Notes under the pieces: model-generated
Database searches by the model: none
Told to the model about the DNA's origin: nothing
What the model saw: only the letters and a program-made list of their open reading frames with translations
Position numbers and translations under genes: made by a program
NCBI GenBank assembly: GCA_949361645.1
Contig: OX442429.1
Coordinates: 7,621,873 to 7,685,872, forward strand
Direction of reading: 5' to 3'
From: Spongilla lacustris
Taxonomy: Eukaryota > Porifera > Demospongiae > Spongillida > Spongillidae
Length of the DNA: 64,000 nucleotides
Shown: piece after piece, positions 33,879-45,700 of the stretch
Position numbering within the stretch: the stretch's first letter is position 1
Layout of the letters: each line of letters starts with the position of its first letter

Positions 33879-33989
33879 TTAAATTATCTGAAATACAGTG
33901 TCCACATCAATACCAGGAGTGGAAAGGAGACGTTCCACAAAAGTTGTAAGACCTCCCCTTGCAGCAAGGTGCATTGGAGTATTATTATC
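33879..33989 (-). CDS. Gene D terminal ANK exon with stop
   Basis: DNNTPMHLAARGGLTTFV...GIDVDTVFQII then TAA. The acceptor reads CACTACAG. Confidence 0.5.
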   Translation of the reverse strand, partial: DNNTPMHLAARGGLTTFVERLLSTPGIDVDTVFQII

Positions 33990-34302
33990 CTGTAGTGGGT
34001 AGAATAATTCAGTCAACATTTCATTTTAATTTATTTTGAACTAAACCAAAACACACAAATGTGAACACTGAACTGTACTACACTACTGCAAACAGTGTAT
34101 TAATGTGGACATACAGGTTGTACATTGTAATGCTCTTCAGTGGCAGAAATGTATCCTCTGAGAGAACATGTGTCCTGTACCAGCATTAAATACTCGCTAT
34201 GGACCAATCAAGTGGCAAGGTTTTACTACTGTAGATGACCAGATATACCTATCTCTCTTCCCACCCATAGAAGAGGCCCTCATGTTGGATGCCACCACAT
34301 AC

Positions 34303-34404
34303 CTTATTCTTAATGTTTACATCAATATCAGGAGTGGAAAGGAGATGTTCCATACAAGTAGTATGACCTCCCCTTGCAGCCCAATGTAATAGAGTATTAC
34401 CATC
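34303..34404 (-). CDS. Gene D ANK exon
   Basis: 34 codons opening DGNTLLHWAARGGHTTCM, with STPDID. The donor is GTATGT, unlike most copies. Confidence 0.65.
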
Positions 34405-34716
34405 CTGGAGTGGGTACAATAGTTCAGTCAACATGGTGGGTACTGTACATGTAGTACATGGTCATCAACATGGCCCTAAAGCCACTAAAATGTATACATG
34501 TGCATGTATGCACTATGTAAGCACTGTACTAGTAATCACTAATAAAGGGGAGAAGGAAATAAGGTTAACATTTACAACACATGGGATAATTGCCTTCATT
34601 CAAGGTGCAGGTAGCAAAATGTACAGCCTTGATATAGCCTTCAGGCATGGCCACTCCCCTCCCTCATGTTCTAATCATTATTCTCATCTCTTAACACATT
34701 CAATGGACCAACTCAC

Positions 34717-34821
34717 CACATTATCCTTAACGTTCACATCAATACCAGGAGTGGAAAGGAGACGTTTCATATAAGTAGTATGACCTCTCTTTGCAGCAAG
34801 ACGTAATGGAGTATCACCATC
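34717..34821 (-). CDS. Gene D ANK exon, 35 codons
   Basis: Opens DGDTPLRLAAKRGHTTYM and ends NVKDNV. The acceptor is CTCTAG. Confidence 0.63.
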
Positions 34822-35368
34822 CTAGAGTGGGTACAATAGTTCAGTCTTCATTTTATTGAACTAAAACCAAAACACACAAATGTGAACACTGATCATGAAC
34901 TGCACTGTAACTGCAAACAGTGTGTTAATGTGGATGGACATACATGTTGTACATTGTACTACTTTGATAATACTCTTGCAGAAAAGGTATTCTCTGAGAG
35001 AACAAGCTATAGTGATCAGCCATGGGGTGATCTTGACTTCAGCATCAAAGGGTGACCCCCACCTGGTGTTTCATACCACGATGGCTTAGCTGATTTAGAG
35101 TATAGCAAAGCACAGCTGTAGTACGCAATAAATGTAGGGCAGGAAGTGTTAGGGGGCAGGTACTGTAAACAGAGTACCTGCCCTCTGGCTCCTAGAGTAC
35201 ATGTACCAGCACTTTGAGATTAGGTTTGGATGTAAATTAGATACTCGCTATTGACCAATCAAGTGGCAAGGTTTTACTACTGTAGATGACCAGATATAAC
35301 TACCTCTCTTCCTACCCTTAGAAGAGGCCCTCATGTTGGATGCCACCACGTACCATAATGTCCTTAAA

Positions 35369-36903
35369 AGGCTGGGGTGAGTTGGTCCATTGAATGTTGC
35401 TGTATATCAATGAATAATACAGTGTGTAGTTGCTCGGTAAGATTTTGAATTGTTGGTCCATATTAGTAGCTATAAAAACCTTACATACCACTCTGCAGGG
35501 GTAAGGAAGCCAATACACAAATTCCAGTGTGTGTTTTAAATAGATCAAATGAGACTACATGGTGTAAGGCATAGCAATTTCTAGGAATTTATCACTCTCA
35601 CCCGCTACCCACCCCCTGGCCTGCCCCTAATTTGACAAACTCACAACCTGGTTTATGATCTGGCGGGCTCACCATTTAACAGTGTGGAGGGAAGGCTTAT
35701 ATTTTTGCCCACGCAGACATGGCCTGGTGACACAACTTTAAATTTGTATGTACAGCAGAACTGCTCTTAGTAAAGACAGCCTTCTGGGCACTAGTGCCCA
35801 GCCTTTAACCTTGGGCCCCAGCTAGGCTAGGAGGAGGGGAGTATAAATAACATAGTCTGCACAGCTGTCCATGATAAACTGAGGCCAATAATATAATTCA
35901 GGGCCGTAGCAGCCACTCCGGCCGGTCAGGCCATGGCCGGACCAGTTTTTTACCCGAACGAAAAATTATTAATCGTTAATTAATTAATCTTTTGCATAAC
36001 TCTTTACCGGGCCGCGTACGCGTACCAGCTACAGTTGCGTCAATCATGAATGTTAGTGTAGTACTATAACTACACATTAATTTATGCATATGCGCATATA
36101 TATATCATGGTGTTAATGGCTAATACTATGAAGCCGGTGTGAAATTTTTGTAATTGTATACATGTGTATAAACTGCCAGACGCGCCGTCATTGCATGCAT
36201 CAGAGTTGTATTCACGAATTCTTGAGCATTCTTCTAGCCCACAAGGTTGCCCAGCCATTGGAAAAGCAGAGCCTTCTGGCTTCCATCAAGTCAGGTGAAG
36301 AGAGCCTTTAATCATAGGCTACAAAGTAGTCTTGCATTGGTTGCATTACGAGACTGAGTGTACTGCTTTAGTCTTTACCTGTATTAGCACTGATTTTTGT
36401 TAGCCCTTCTACCAAAGCTATTAGTGAGTGCATGCATGCAGTGCTTCAGATCTGAGAAGAGTGAATGCATACAGCCTTATTTCGTTCAAGTATGTCACGA
36501 GAAGTGATGCTCTATGGCCCCTTGTTTCATGCTTCAACGAGTTCGTCAGTGGCATTTACTGTATATAGTTCTCACATTTACACACTGATCAGATCTGTTT
36601 TCATCAATTCGCAATTGCATATTTTGCACCAAATCGTGCAAAACAAAACCAAAAAAAAAAAGGCTGGGGCTCCGCCCCAGACCCCGCCCCTACTTACGCA
36701 TGCATTAGCCGGACCGCTTTTTCTTTCGTTCCTACGGCCCTGAATATTATAGGACAAAGCTCATCACACATCCAGAGCCGTGGTGTACATATTAACCTCC
36801 TCTTCCCCCTCCCCTTTATTAACGATTACATATTTTTACATAATGTACATGTATGTGCATGTCAATTAAGGGCTTTATGTTTGAAGGGGCCATGTTGATG
36901 ACC
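35369..36903 (+). repeat. Inverted copy of a gene C intron segment
   Basis: Outside the insertion at 35899-36742 this is the reverse complement of about 31310-31975: it starts AAGGCTGG|GGTGAGTTGGTCC (the gene C exon 31971 donor) and ends CATGTTGATGACCAT. It breaks off inside an ANK exon copy at about 35365. Confidence 0.75.
35899..36742. mobile_element. 844-bp hAT-like element
   Basis: Ends CAGGGCCGTAG and its complement, within a 14-bp perfect inverted repeat that includes ATT on the outside. It interrupts the inverted segment between AGGCCAAT and AGGACAAAG. A target duplication could not be settled in the AT-rich flanks. No transposase ORF, so non-autonomous. Confidence 0.6.
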
Positions 36904-36904
36904 A

Positions 36905-37050
36905 TTTCTCTTGAGGAACGGTAGGCGTACGTTCAATACTCCACTGTAATACTATATCGAAATACATCATATACTAATTTCCCCGCCATTAGCCAAATAT
37001 ACATATATCGTACCGACACTTAAATTCTTCGACATTTCGTTTACTAGGCC
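36905..37050 (-). promoter_or_regulatory. Orphan 5' flank of the ankyrin family (gene D)
   Basis: Resembles the gene C flank: ATCGTACCGACACTTAAATT + CTTCG and AATACATCATATACTAATT. It stands where gene D should start, but the cap exon has been replaced by the inverted segment. Confidence 0.3.
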
Positions 37051-37169
37051 TTACATACATGTAGGGCGCGGCCTTAAATACAAGAAACGTGTGTGCAATT
37101 TACTAAATTCATTACGTCACCATGTATGTTTGCCCGGAGTTAAGTTAATTCTTCATCTCCTTTAATATA

Positions 37170-37445
37170 CAAGATATAAAAAATATTCTCTCTGGAAAGT
37201 TAGTGGTATATAGGATTTGAAGGCAATGGTGGTGTAAAAAGGAAGGGAACAAGGGATTCAGTGGAGATACAATAATTATTCCTATATTTAGCAACATAAT
37301 TGTAATGACGTTCTATACAGTGCTAAATATAGGAATAATTATTGTATCTCCACTGAATCCCTTGTTCCCTTCCTTTTTACACCACCATTGCCTTCAAATC
37401 CTATATACCACTAACTTTCTCAGAGAGAATATTTTTTATATCTTG
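37170..37445. mobile_element. 276-bp fold-back element
   Basis: Left arm 37170-37293 and right arm 37321-37445 are nearly perfect reverse complements (about 124 bp) around a 27-nt loop. No ORF. Confidence 0.8.
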
Positions 37446-37588
37446 TTTCATTCATTTTTTTAAATAAGTGACTACTAGTATATAGGTATACATGTAGTAC
37501 AATGAAGAAGTAAATACGATTGTACGATAAAATCCAGCCGTTGCAATTCCCATGTTTATTGCCTAGCAACACAATATTTACAGTTATG

Positions 37589-37870
37589 TTACATTTGCAG
37601 CTGTTCCATTAGTTCGAAACTCGCGTGCCAAGCTTTCAGTTCATAACGTCGCATCTTAGAAGCTCGCACCGCAACAGAATTCTTTTCCTGTTGCCACCTC
37701 TTAGAAGCTCGGTTCGACTCCAGATTTGCTCTGTACATGTCACGAGCAGACGCCCGCCTTTGTTCAGCATCAGCATCGTACCGAACTCGGGAGGACTCTA
37801 ACTCATAGTCTCGATTTTGGAGGTATTCCTCTCGTCGCTTAGCTTTCCTCTTTCGTAGCCGTATAGGCAT
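37589..37870 (-). CDS. Small basic ORF, function unknown
   Basis: 93 codons from ATG, rich in R, K, E and A: MPIRLRKRKAKRREEYLQ, then spaced Y...RRASARDMYRANLESN and RASKRW. The R-x-x-Y repeat style resembles N-termini of some invertebrate transposon-linked proteins (seen before, no family named). No partner ORF lies next to it. A short inverted repeat, CCATAGATATT...AATATCTATGG, lies just upstream (37912-37940). Likely a fragment or a mobile-element passenger. Confidence 0.35.
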   Translation of the reverse strand: MPIRLRKRKAKRREEYLQNRDYELESSRVRYDADAEQRRASARDMYRANLESNRASKRWQQEKNSVAVRASKMRRYELKAWHASFELMEQLQM

Positions 37871-38717
37871 TTTGACAAAAACAACTTCGCTAGCTAAAAG
37901 TGGTGAGCAAAACCATAGATATTAAACTTAAATATCTATGGCAAAACTAAAAACTCCCACAATACACAATTCTTATTATACGTGAAACATTGTCATGGAA
38001 ACGGTTTTAATATAGCTATGTATAGCGATTACGTATATCTTGGCGCGCGAGAGCAGCTGCAAATTACGTATATTGGTTACATGCTTTATTTATATATCTG
38101 ATACCTGAAGATGTATTGTCAGATTTTTCTACGATTTTTGGTGTAAGTGGAGCTCTTTAAAACCTTTCCTATCACGAGTTATACTCACCCATAAAGACGA
38201 CGACGACGACGACTATGGACAAATTACGGTCTGGGAACGAGAACTACGAGCTTTTTTGTTCTCTTAAACTAAACGGTCTGGCGACTTGAACAAAACATGA
38301 AATTGATCGTCTTTCCATTGTGGATCGATAGCAATAAAGAGCTACACTATCCGTTTCTCGGTTCGTGAGTTATACGCGGGACGCGTTTTTAAAAATGATA
38401 TTCATGATACGGCTATATGAGAGTTACTGCCGTAACTCTCGATGAAAGTTATAATTACTGCCGTAACTCTCGATAATATTATATTTATAATCATAATAAT
38501 TATTATAGCTGTATAGCCCGTTATTAAACTTCCTTTTGCGCGCGGATTGTATACAGTTAAGTACACGTAGTTGTGTACGTGTACGTATATGTATTAGTTA
38601 GGCGCAAATAGTGCGCTGCGCAATTTGTGAATTTACAATTTGCGCAACAATTTTGAATCGTACTACCCACGGTCCGTTTATTTGCGCAAGGACAGTTAAG
38701 TTGCGCAATTTGTGGAT

Positions 38718-38785
38718 TAAGTTCAATTGCAATCACTCAACCACATACAAAGATCGCATGTGGTTGAGTGATTGCAATTGAACTG
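38718..38785. repeat. 27-bp-arm perfect hairpin at the end of the RT relic
   Basis: Arms 38720-38746 and 38758-38784 around an 11-nt loop. The right arm is part of the RT reading frame, so the left arm is an inverted duplicate of its end. Confidence 0.8.
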
Positions 38786-39245
38786 TACCAAGCGGTGCTC
38801 CGAGGTGTGGTCTGCCCTCACTTGTCACATTTGTGCCTAGAAAGGCTGAAATAGCGGAGGCAAGGTGTGCGTCTTTAACCACTAACCATGTTTTTGTGGC
38901 ATTGGCATAGTAGCCATAGGAGGGTCCAATGATAGTGATTTTTTCCCACCATTCTCTTAGATTGTGTATGGTTCCAGTGGCTTGGGCATCATCAGCATAC
39001 CATACTTGGAAGATATCTCCAGTGGACCGCTGTATGAGTGGCAGGATGCCCAGGGCATACATAGGCATTGCAAGCGGGTCCCCCCGTGTTGTTCATTCCC
39101 TTGAAAAGATGATGGTATCTTGGACAAACAATTCAGTGGCTGCATGGTATGTGTTAATTAGAATTGTGGCAAAAGGAGGACACAGGATTTGAATGTTGCA
39201 GAGGGTTGCTTCACGGTTCAGAGAGTTGAAGGCATTGTTGTATTT
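38733..39245 (-). pseudogene. Reverse transcriptase fragment of a retroelement
   Basis: Contains NAFNSLNREATLCNIQIL (motif A region), TTRGDPLAMPMYAL (motif B) and QVWYADDAQATG (motif C, YADD). A single in-frame TGA at 39093-39095 interrupts it just before motif B. Sequence on both sides is otherwise collinear. It is truncated at its 3' end by the hairpin at 38.72 kb. The style fits a non-LTR-type element with a downstream restriction-like endonuclease, i.e. possibly the family of the 2.65-3.19 kb relic. Confidence 0.7.
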
Positions 39246-39375
39246 ACTACATACATGTACGTGTGCAATAATATACGTACGAAAGTACATCGCGTATACA
39301 TGTAGGTACATTTAGTAATGATTATGTAATCCATAATTTTGTGTGATGAAAGGTCACCTTTTGTTAAATTTCGAC

Positions 39376-39397
39376 CCCCCCCCCCCCCCCCCCCCCG
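39376..39397. repeat. Poly-C tract, about 22 nt
   Basis: Uninterrupted C run. The poly-Gly stretch in minus-strand frames here derives from it. Confidence 0.85.
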
Positions 39398-39590
39398 AAG
39401 GCTGCGTACGCCCATGCGCCATCCTTGACGATTGCAGTACAAGACTGCTGAGTTGTTGGGGAGGTGTGGAGGAGTGGGTGTACATTATATGGACATGAAG
39501 AAGATGGTTCTGGATATGAGTGTACCACCTTTTCCCCATATGACAGGTCTCCATTTTACAGTCAGTTATCAATGAAATTCCAGAAATTCA

Positions 39591-39701
39591 TTAAATTCTC
39601 TGAAATTCAGCGTCCACATCAATACCAGGAGTGGAAAGGAAACATTCCACACAAGTAGTATGACCTCCCTTTGCAGCAAGGTGTAATGGAGTATCACCAT
39701 C
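39591..39701 (-). CDS. Gene E terminal ANK exon with stop
   Basis: DGDTPLHLAAKGGHTTCV...GIDVDAEFQRI then TAA. Confidence 0.55.
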   Translation of the reverse strand, partial: DGDTPLHLAAKGGHTTCVECFLSTPGIDVDAEFQRI

Positions 39702-42700
39702 CTGGAGTGGGTAAAATAGTTCAGTCAACATTTCATTTTCATTTTATTGAACTAAACCAAAACACACATGCAAATGTGAACACTGAACTGCAATGTACTA
39801 CTGCAAATAGTGTATTAATGTGATCAGTTATGGGGTGATCTTGATTTCAGCATCAGAGGGTGTTATTTCATACCACGATGACTTTACTGATTTAGACTAT
39901 AGCAAAGCATATGTAGTAGATGTAGGGCTGAAAGTGTTAGGGGGTGGGTACTGTAAATAAATTAAGCAAATCTGACTATTGTCCATCAAAATATCAGAAT
40001 CACAGCTGGTAGTGGGTCCTATGAAGGATTGGCTCCAAAATCTGCCATTTAATTTTTGTTCTTCTTCCGTTTATTTCGTGCAACTCGCTACATGTATGTG
40101 AATGTCACGAGATTAGTATCAAATTGTAGCATTTTAATCATTGATTCTTTTCAGATCGTACAGATAAAATATTTTATTTAGAAAATCTACTTGCCTCAAC
40201 TAGCTAAATGTAGGTCTGTATTTTTTATGAATTTATGAATGTTTCGGTCGTACTTTTATAAATCCTACAACATTAATTAAATTTTGTATATCTTGTATTA
40301 ATGTAACCCAGAAAAAAATCAATACCAAGATTGACTAAAGAGTGTGATCCATTGGAGTTTTGGATCAAAAGAAAATAGCAGAACTTTTTTAGTAAGGAAT
40401 AATTATCACTTTCTAGTAGAGAAGGTTTTGATTTACTTTTTTCCCTAATTTTTTTCTCCGCCAGGAATGTTCAATATACGGTTTAGTGTATTCGTGCAGC
40501 TCCTGCTGTATGTGGTCTACTACTGTGCTGCTCCTGCTGTATGTGGTCTGGGGATGAGACTACTGTGCAGCTCCTGCTGCATGTGGTCTGGGGATGAGAC
40601 TACTGTGCAGCTCCTGCTGCATGTGGTCTGGGGATGAGACTACTGTGCAGCTCCTGCTGCATGTGGTCTGGGGATGAGACTACTGTGCAGCTCCTGCTGC
40701 ATGTGGTCTGGGGATGAGACTACTGTGCAGCTCCTGCTGCATGTGGTCTGGGGATGAGACTACTGTGCAGCTCCTGCTGCATGTGGTCTGGGGATGAGAC
40801 TACAGTGCTGCTCCTTTTATTTTACTATGATCCTTGTTCTTTGGATATCTTAAATTCAGAGTTCTCATTTTTAACGAGCCATTCTCTTAGCCTTGGTTAC
40901 CTTTGTTGAATTAGAACCGCCTGTTGTATCTTTCAAATGTGTGTACTTTAATTGTATGTGACGTCATACTGCTAGGCAATCAAAAATTTCATTTCCACCT
41001 GCTTGAGTGAACGAGACTCAGAGGAATAGAAAAATTGTGTAGGTTTGTAACATTTATGAATTTATGAATGTATAACATTCTGGGGACAGAACTTCCGAGA
41101 TTACTCTCATACATGTATGTGTTACTTACATGATTATATTGCACATAAGCATAAGTATATTGTAAATTCATACAGTAAAGGAACAAAAGATTCTTTCTGC
41201 ATGAAGTGTGAAGCATAACATAGATACGTGTGAGCCCATTTGGAAAATGGGAGTCAGCACTACTTACATCATTAGCATGTCTACAAGTAAGTATACCCAC
41301 TTGAGGATGCCATTGTACCTTGGACCGAGAATTGAAATCCTTAACTAATTTATTATATCTAGTTTAAAAAAATAAAACCAGTTAGTTAAGGCAATTATCA
41401 TGCTTAACAATATTTACTGAGTTAACTACCCGACCTGGCTATATAAGTGTAAGTTACTGCAATAATTGACTTAAGTAAATTTGTTAATAGTTAACTAACC
41501 CAATACTAATTCTGAACCATGTACATCAAAGTCATCTCTTACGGATTCTACTGAGGGCAACTTACATGTACCAGCGATAGCTTATAGCTTTTCCATATCA
41601 CAAGAGAGGTGCAGCCTAAATATTGAGTGAATTCACAAAATGGAAGATATCTATTGCTAAACTACATGTAAGGTCCCTTTGTAAGGGACCACACACTTAT
41701 AATGATGAAGCAAGGTAGGTGATTGGGAAGCTAAAGAAACTATTCTGCTCTGAAGCCGCATTAAGTTGTCCATGCAGACCTTACATATTGCAAACAGATG
41801 TGTGTGGGGTTGTGCTTTACCAGCAGGGTGACAATGGGGAAGAACTCCCAGTCTAGTAGAACATTTCTGCCTAGGGAGGAACATTATTCTGTTATTGAGA
41901 AGGAATGCCTGGCGTAAGGCTAGCCAACGCTGCCTTCAGAGTTTATCTGCTAGGAAGGAGTTTTGTAATTCAGACCGATTACAGATCACTTGAATGGCTC
42001 AATAGTCTCAAGGACAGGTGCCAAGCACTTCAGCTGTACCAATACACGGTTATTTACAGAACTGGTGACCACAACAAGAGTTCAGATGCATTGCCTTGTG
42101 CAGGAAGGTAGTTTGCTGCTACAGATGGAGAATGACATGTGACAGATGGCATCACCATGGAGCAATGTGACACCATTTGTGGATATGCACACTGTGTGAT
42201 GTGTGTGCATTTGGTTTGCATGGATGATCTGCAGAGTGAAGAGTGGGCTTGGTGGTTAAGGACATTGGAGGCCTGTGTGGTGAAGTGTGCTGGCCAATCA
42301 CATTGCATTTAGTTATTACTGATATTATCCACTCAGTTTAGTATCCATCATCTGATAATGATTGAACAATATGTGTGCACCAGGACAAGGTGCAGAAGCT
42401 ACAATAGTGCTGCATGTTTATCATTTGAACCAAAAAGTGTAGTGGCTTGCTATGTCAGCTACAGTTCCTATAACAGTGCATATCTTAAATATTCAATGGA
42501 CCAACTCACCCCATTCTTAATGTTCATATCAATACCAGGAGTGGAAAGGAAACGTTCCACACAAGTAGTATGACCTCCCTCTGCAGCACGGTGTAATGGA
42601 GTATAACCATACTGGAGTGGGTTAAATAGTTCAGTCAACATGGTGGGTACAATGTACACATGTACATGTAGTACATGGTCATCAACATGGCCCCTTCAAA

Positions 42701-45700
42701 CATGATGCCACTAATTGAAGTACACACATACATATATGTGATATGTAAAAAGAATATGTACAATGTACTCAATAACACAAGAGGAGGGGGAAGAGAACAG
42801 GGTTTGAACACATAATTATGGTGTCAAAATAAGGCCTTTTAAATACTTTTATAATATAGTTTTAATACATGTACTGAACAAGCAAATGTACAGCCCCGAG
42901 CACAATAATACATAGAGTTGTACAATAAAATCTACTTCAATGTGTGTAATGCTTTGTTTAAGTCACTGTCAAGTGCTTTCATTTCATCCTCCAGGACTTT
43001 TGCTGCCTTTCTTAAGGCATTGGACTTGGCTATCCTCTGAGACATAAGTTTAAATTCACTAACACCTTTAGCTTTTGCTGCAATGTCATCAGCAGAAGAA
43101 TTCAAAGCTTCTATGTCTGATGTCTTGATTTTCTTTCTACATGCTATGACACATCCAACCATTCACTATATAAAGGATTTTTCAGCCACTCCAATCTGAA
43201 GGTACACTTTCCCATCGCAAAGTGTGCCCCAATTTCAAACCACTCCCAAAATTAATACCACAGCTTGTTCACCTCTGCTACACTCTCATCCCCAGGCCCA
43301 AATCGAAGCAGAATGTGCACATAATATAAATCGACATGCAGGTTTTTATGGGAATGGGGTGGGGTTATACATGTAAAACGAAAAGGGCGAACTTCAATAG
43401 CCGTATTGGATTTCAAGGCATTCTCAATACAAAACCCAGATTTAATGCCTATTTAATCAAATGTGTTGATTTAATGCCTTTTCAATACTCTGTACCAACC
43501 CTGAGAGAAGGTTAACATGTACATCACAGCTGTTGGGATAGACTATGATGTGTGATGAGCCGGCTTTGTCCTATTGGCTTCAGTTTGTTATGGACAGCTG
43601 TGCAGACTATGTTATTCATACTCCCCTCCTCCTAGCCTAGCTGGGGCCCAAAGTTAAAGGCTGGGCCCTAGTGCCCAGACTTCACAGTTTGCTCACAATA
43701 TCATACCAGATGCCAGCAAGGCCGTGAGGTAGACTTGTAGAGTTTACTAAGAGAAATCAGGGATTTACTGCCCTATTTTGAAACAGAGGGTGGGCAATAA
43801 TATATGTCTTCCCTCCATACTGTTAAATGGCGTGCCAGCCAAATCAATTAATCAATTAATTTGACATAGCACATGTAAACCAGGTGGTGGGTTTATCAAA
43901 TTAGGGGCAGGGATGGGTAGGGGTGAGAGTGATAAATCTTGTATACCTTACTCCGTGGAGTCTAGTCCAATCTATTTAATAAGCACACTGGAATTTTAAT
44001 TGGACAAGTATTGGCTTTCCCACCTCTGCAGAGTGGTATGTAAGGTTTCTATAGCAACTAATATGGACCAACAATTCAAACCCTTACCAGTGAAATGGAA
44101 CAACTACACACTGTATTATTCGTATACCGCAACATTCAATGGATCAACTCACCCTAGCCTTAATGTTCACATCAATACCAGGAGTGGAAAGGAGACGTTC
44201 CACACAAGAAGTATGACCTCCCATGGCAGCATGATGTAATGGAGTATCACCACCCTGGAGTGGGTACAATAGTTCAGCCAACATGGCGGGCACAATGTAC
44301 ACATGTATATGTAGTACATGGTCATCAACATGGCCCCATCAAATATGAAGCCACTAAGGTGTACACATGTACATGTATGCAGTATATGTGAATTGAAGGG
44401 AATAACTTATAAGGTTCTGATGAAACCTATACTCCCTATGAAATGGTGGTAAAGAGTTAAGGTCAAGAGTCCATCTGTCAAGGACAGTGGTGACTTCTGC
44501 AAGTCACAACACACATAAGAAAAAGTAGCTGGCCTGTGTGCACCAATGCCTAGGCTGACCTGACCTCACCATTCAGCCATTAAATACTCCCCCTCCCCCC
44601 CCCCCCCACATGCCACAGACAACATGATTTGTAAAAGCACAAGTGAGTTGTTCTGTTGTGTTGTTTGCTGCTACAGAAGGAGAATGACATGTGACAGATG
44701 GCATCACCATGGAGCAATGTGACACCATTTGTGGACATGCACACTGTGTGATGTGTGTGCATTTGGATGGATGATCTGCAGAGTGAAGAGTGGGCTTGGT
44801 GTTAAGGACATTGGAGGCCTGTGTGGTGAAGTGTGCTGGCCAATCACATTGCATTTAGTTATTACTAATAGTGTACCAGACAATAGTGCTGCATGTTTAT
44901 CATTTGAACAGTTCCTATAACAGTGCATATCTTATTTTAATAGTGGACCAACTCACCATATTTAAAGCCTCAATGTTCACACGAATACCATTAGCGGAAA
45001 GGAGACGTTCCACACAAGTAGTATGACCTCTCTCTGCAGCATGGTGTAATGGAGTATAACCACCCTGGAGTGGGTTAAATAGTTCAGCCAACATGGCGGG
45101 TACAATGTACACATGTACATGTAGTACATGGTCATCAACATGGCCCCTTCAGATATGAAGCCACTAATTGAAGTACACACATACATATATGTGATATGTA
45201 ATAAATATATACGTACGTGCACTACCTAAAAACTGGATTTGAAACGATTTGATAATCACTCGTGCCGAAAGTTATGGAGAATTTGAACCCAATGGGGTAT
45301 CTGACATTGCAATACATGTACTGGCACAGAGCTGGTACAAGATACCACAGTGTAATTTAGATAAATGGTGCAGTATGATATGAGGAAAGTCAATAGCCTT
45401 AACCGGTCGGAAGTTATAGCAATTCAAACACAAGGGAATTTATATATTTACACGATAGGAAGTTTCGTTGGAAACTGTCCCATATAATTATAATGTTATT
45501 ATTATTATATAATTATAATTATAATTATAATTATATATATAACCCAAAAGACACCCTTTTAATGTATAAGTGACGAAGATTTTGACAGGTTAACCTGTCG
45601 AAATTTGACAGGTTAACCTGTCAAACAGAGTGTTAGGTATTTTATTGTAGAAAAGTTGATGAAAGGTTTACATTGCATTGTAACAAAATACACCTTCATA

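Larger units (their letters stand above)
33879..34821 (-). pseudogene. Ankyrin-repeat gene D (relic)
   Basis: Exons 34717-34821, 34303-34404 and terminal 33879-33989. A further exon start near 35.35 kb is cut by an inverted segment. A promoter-like flank persists at about 36.9-37.05 kb, but no cap exon is found beside it. The remaining exons are in frame. Confidence 0.5.

Noticed and set aside
40493..40812. CRISPR-like regular array
   Set aside because: Unit repeats directly with no unique spacers, and the context is eukaryotic. The same applies to the arrays at 28.02, 30.33 and 60.67 kb.
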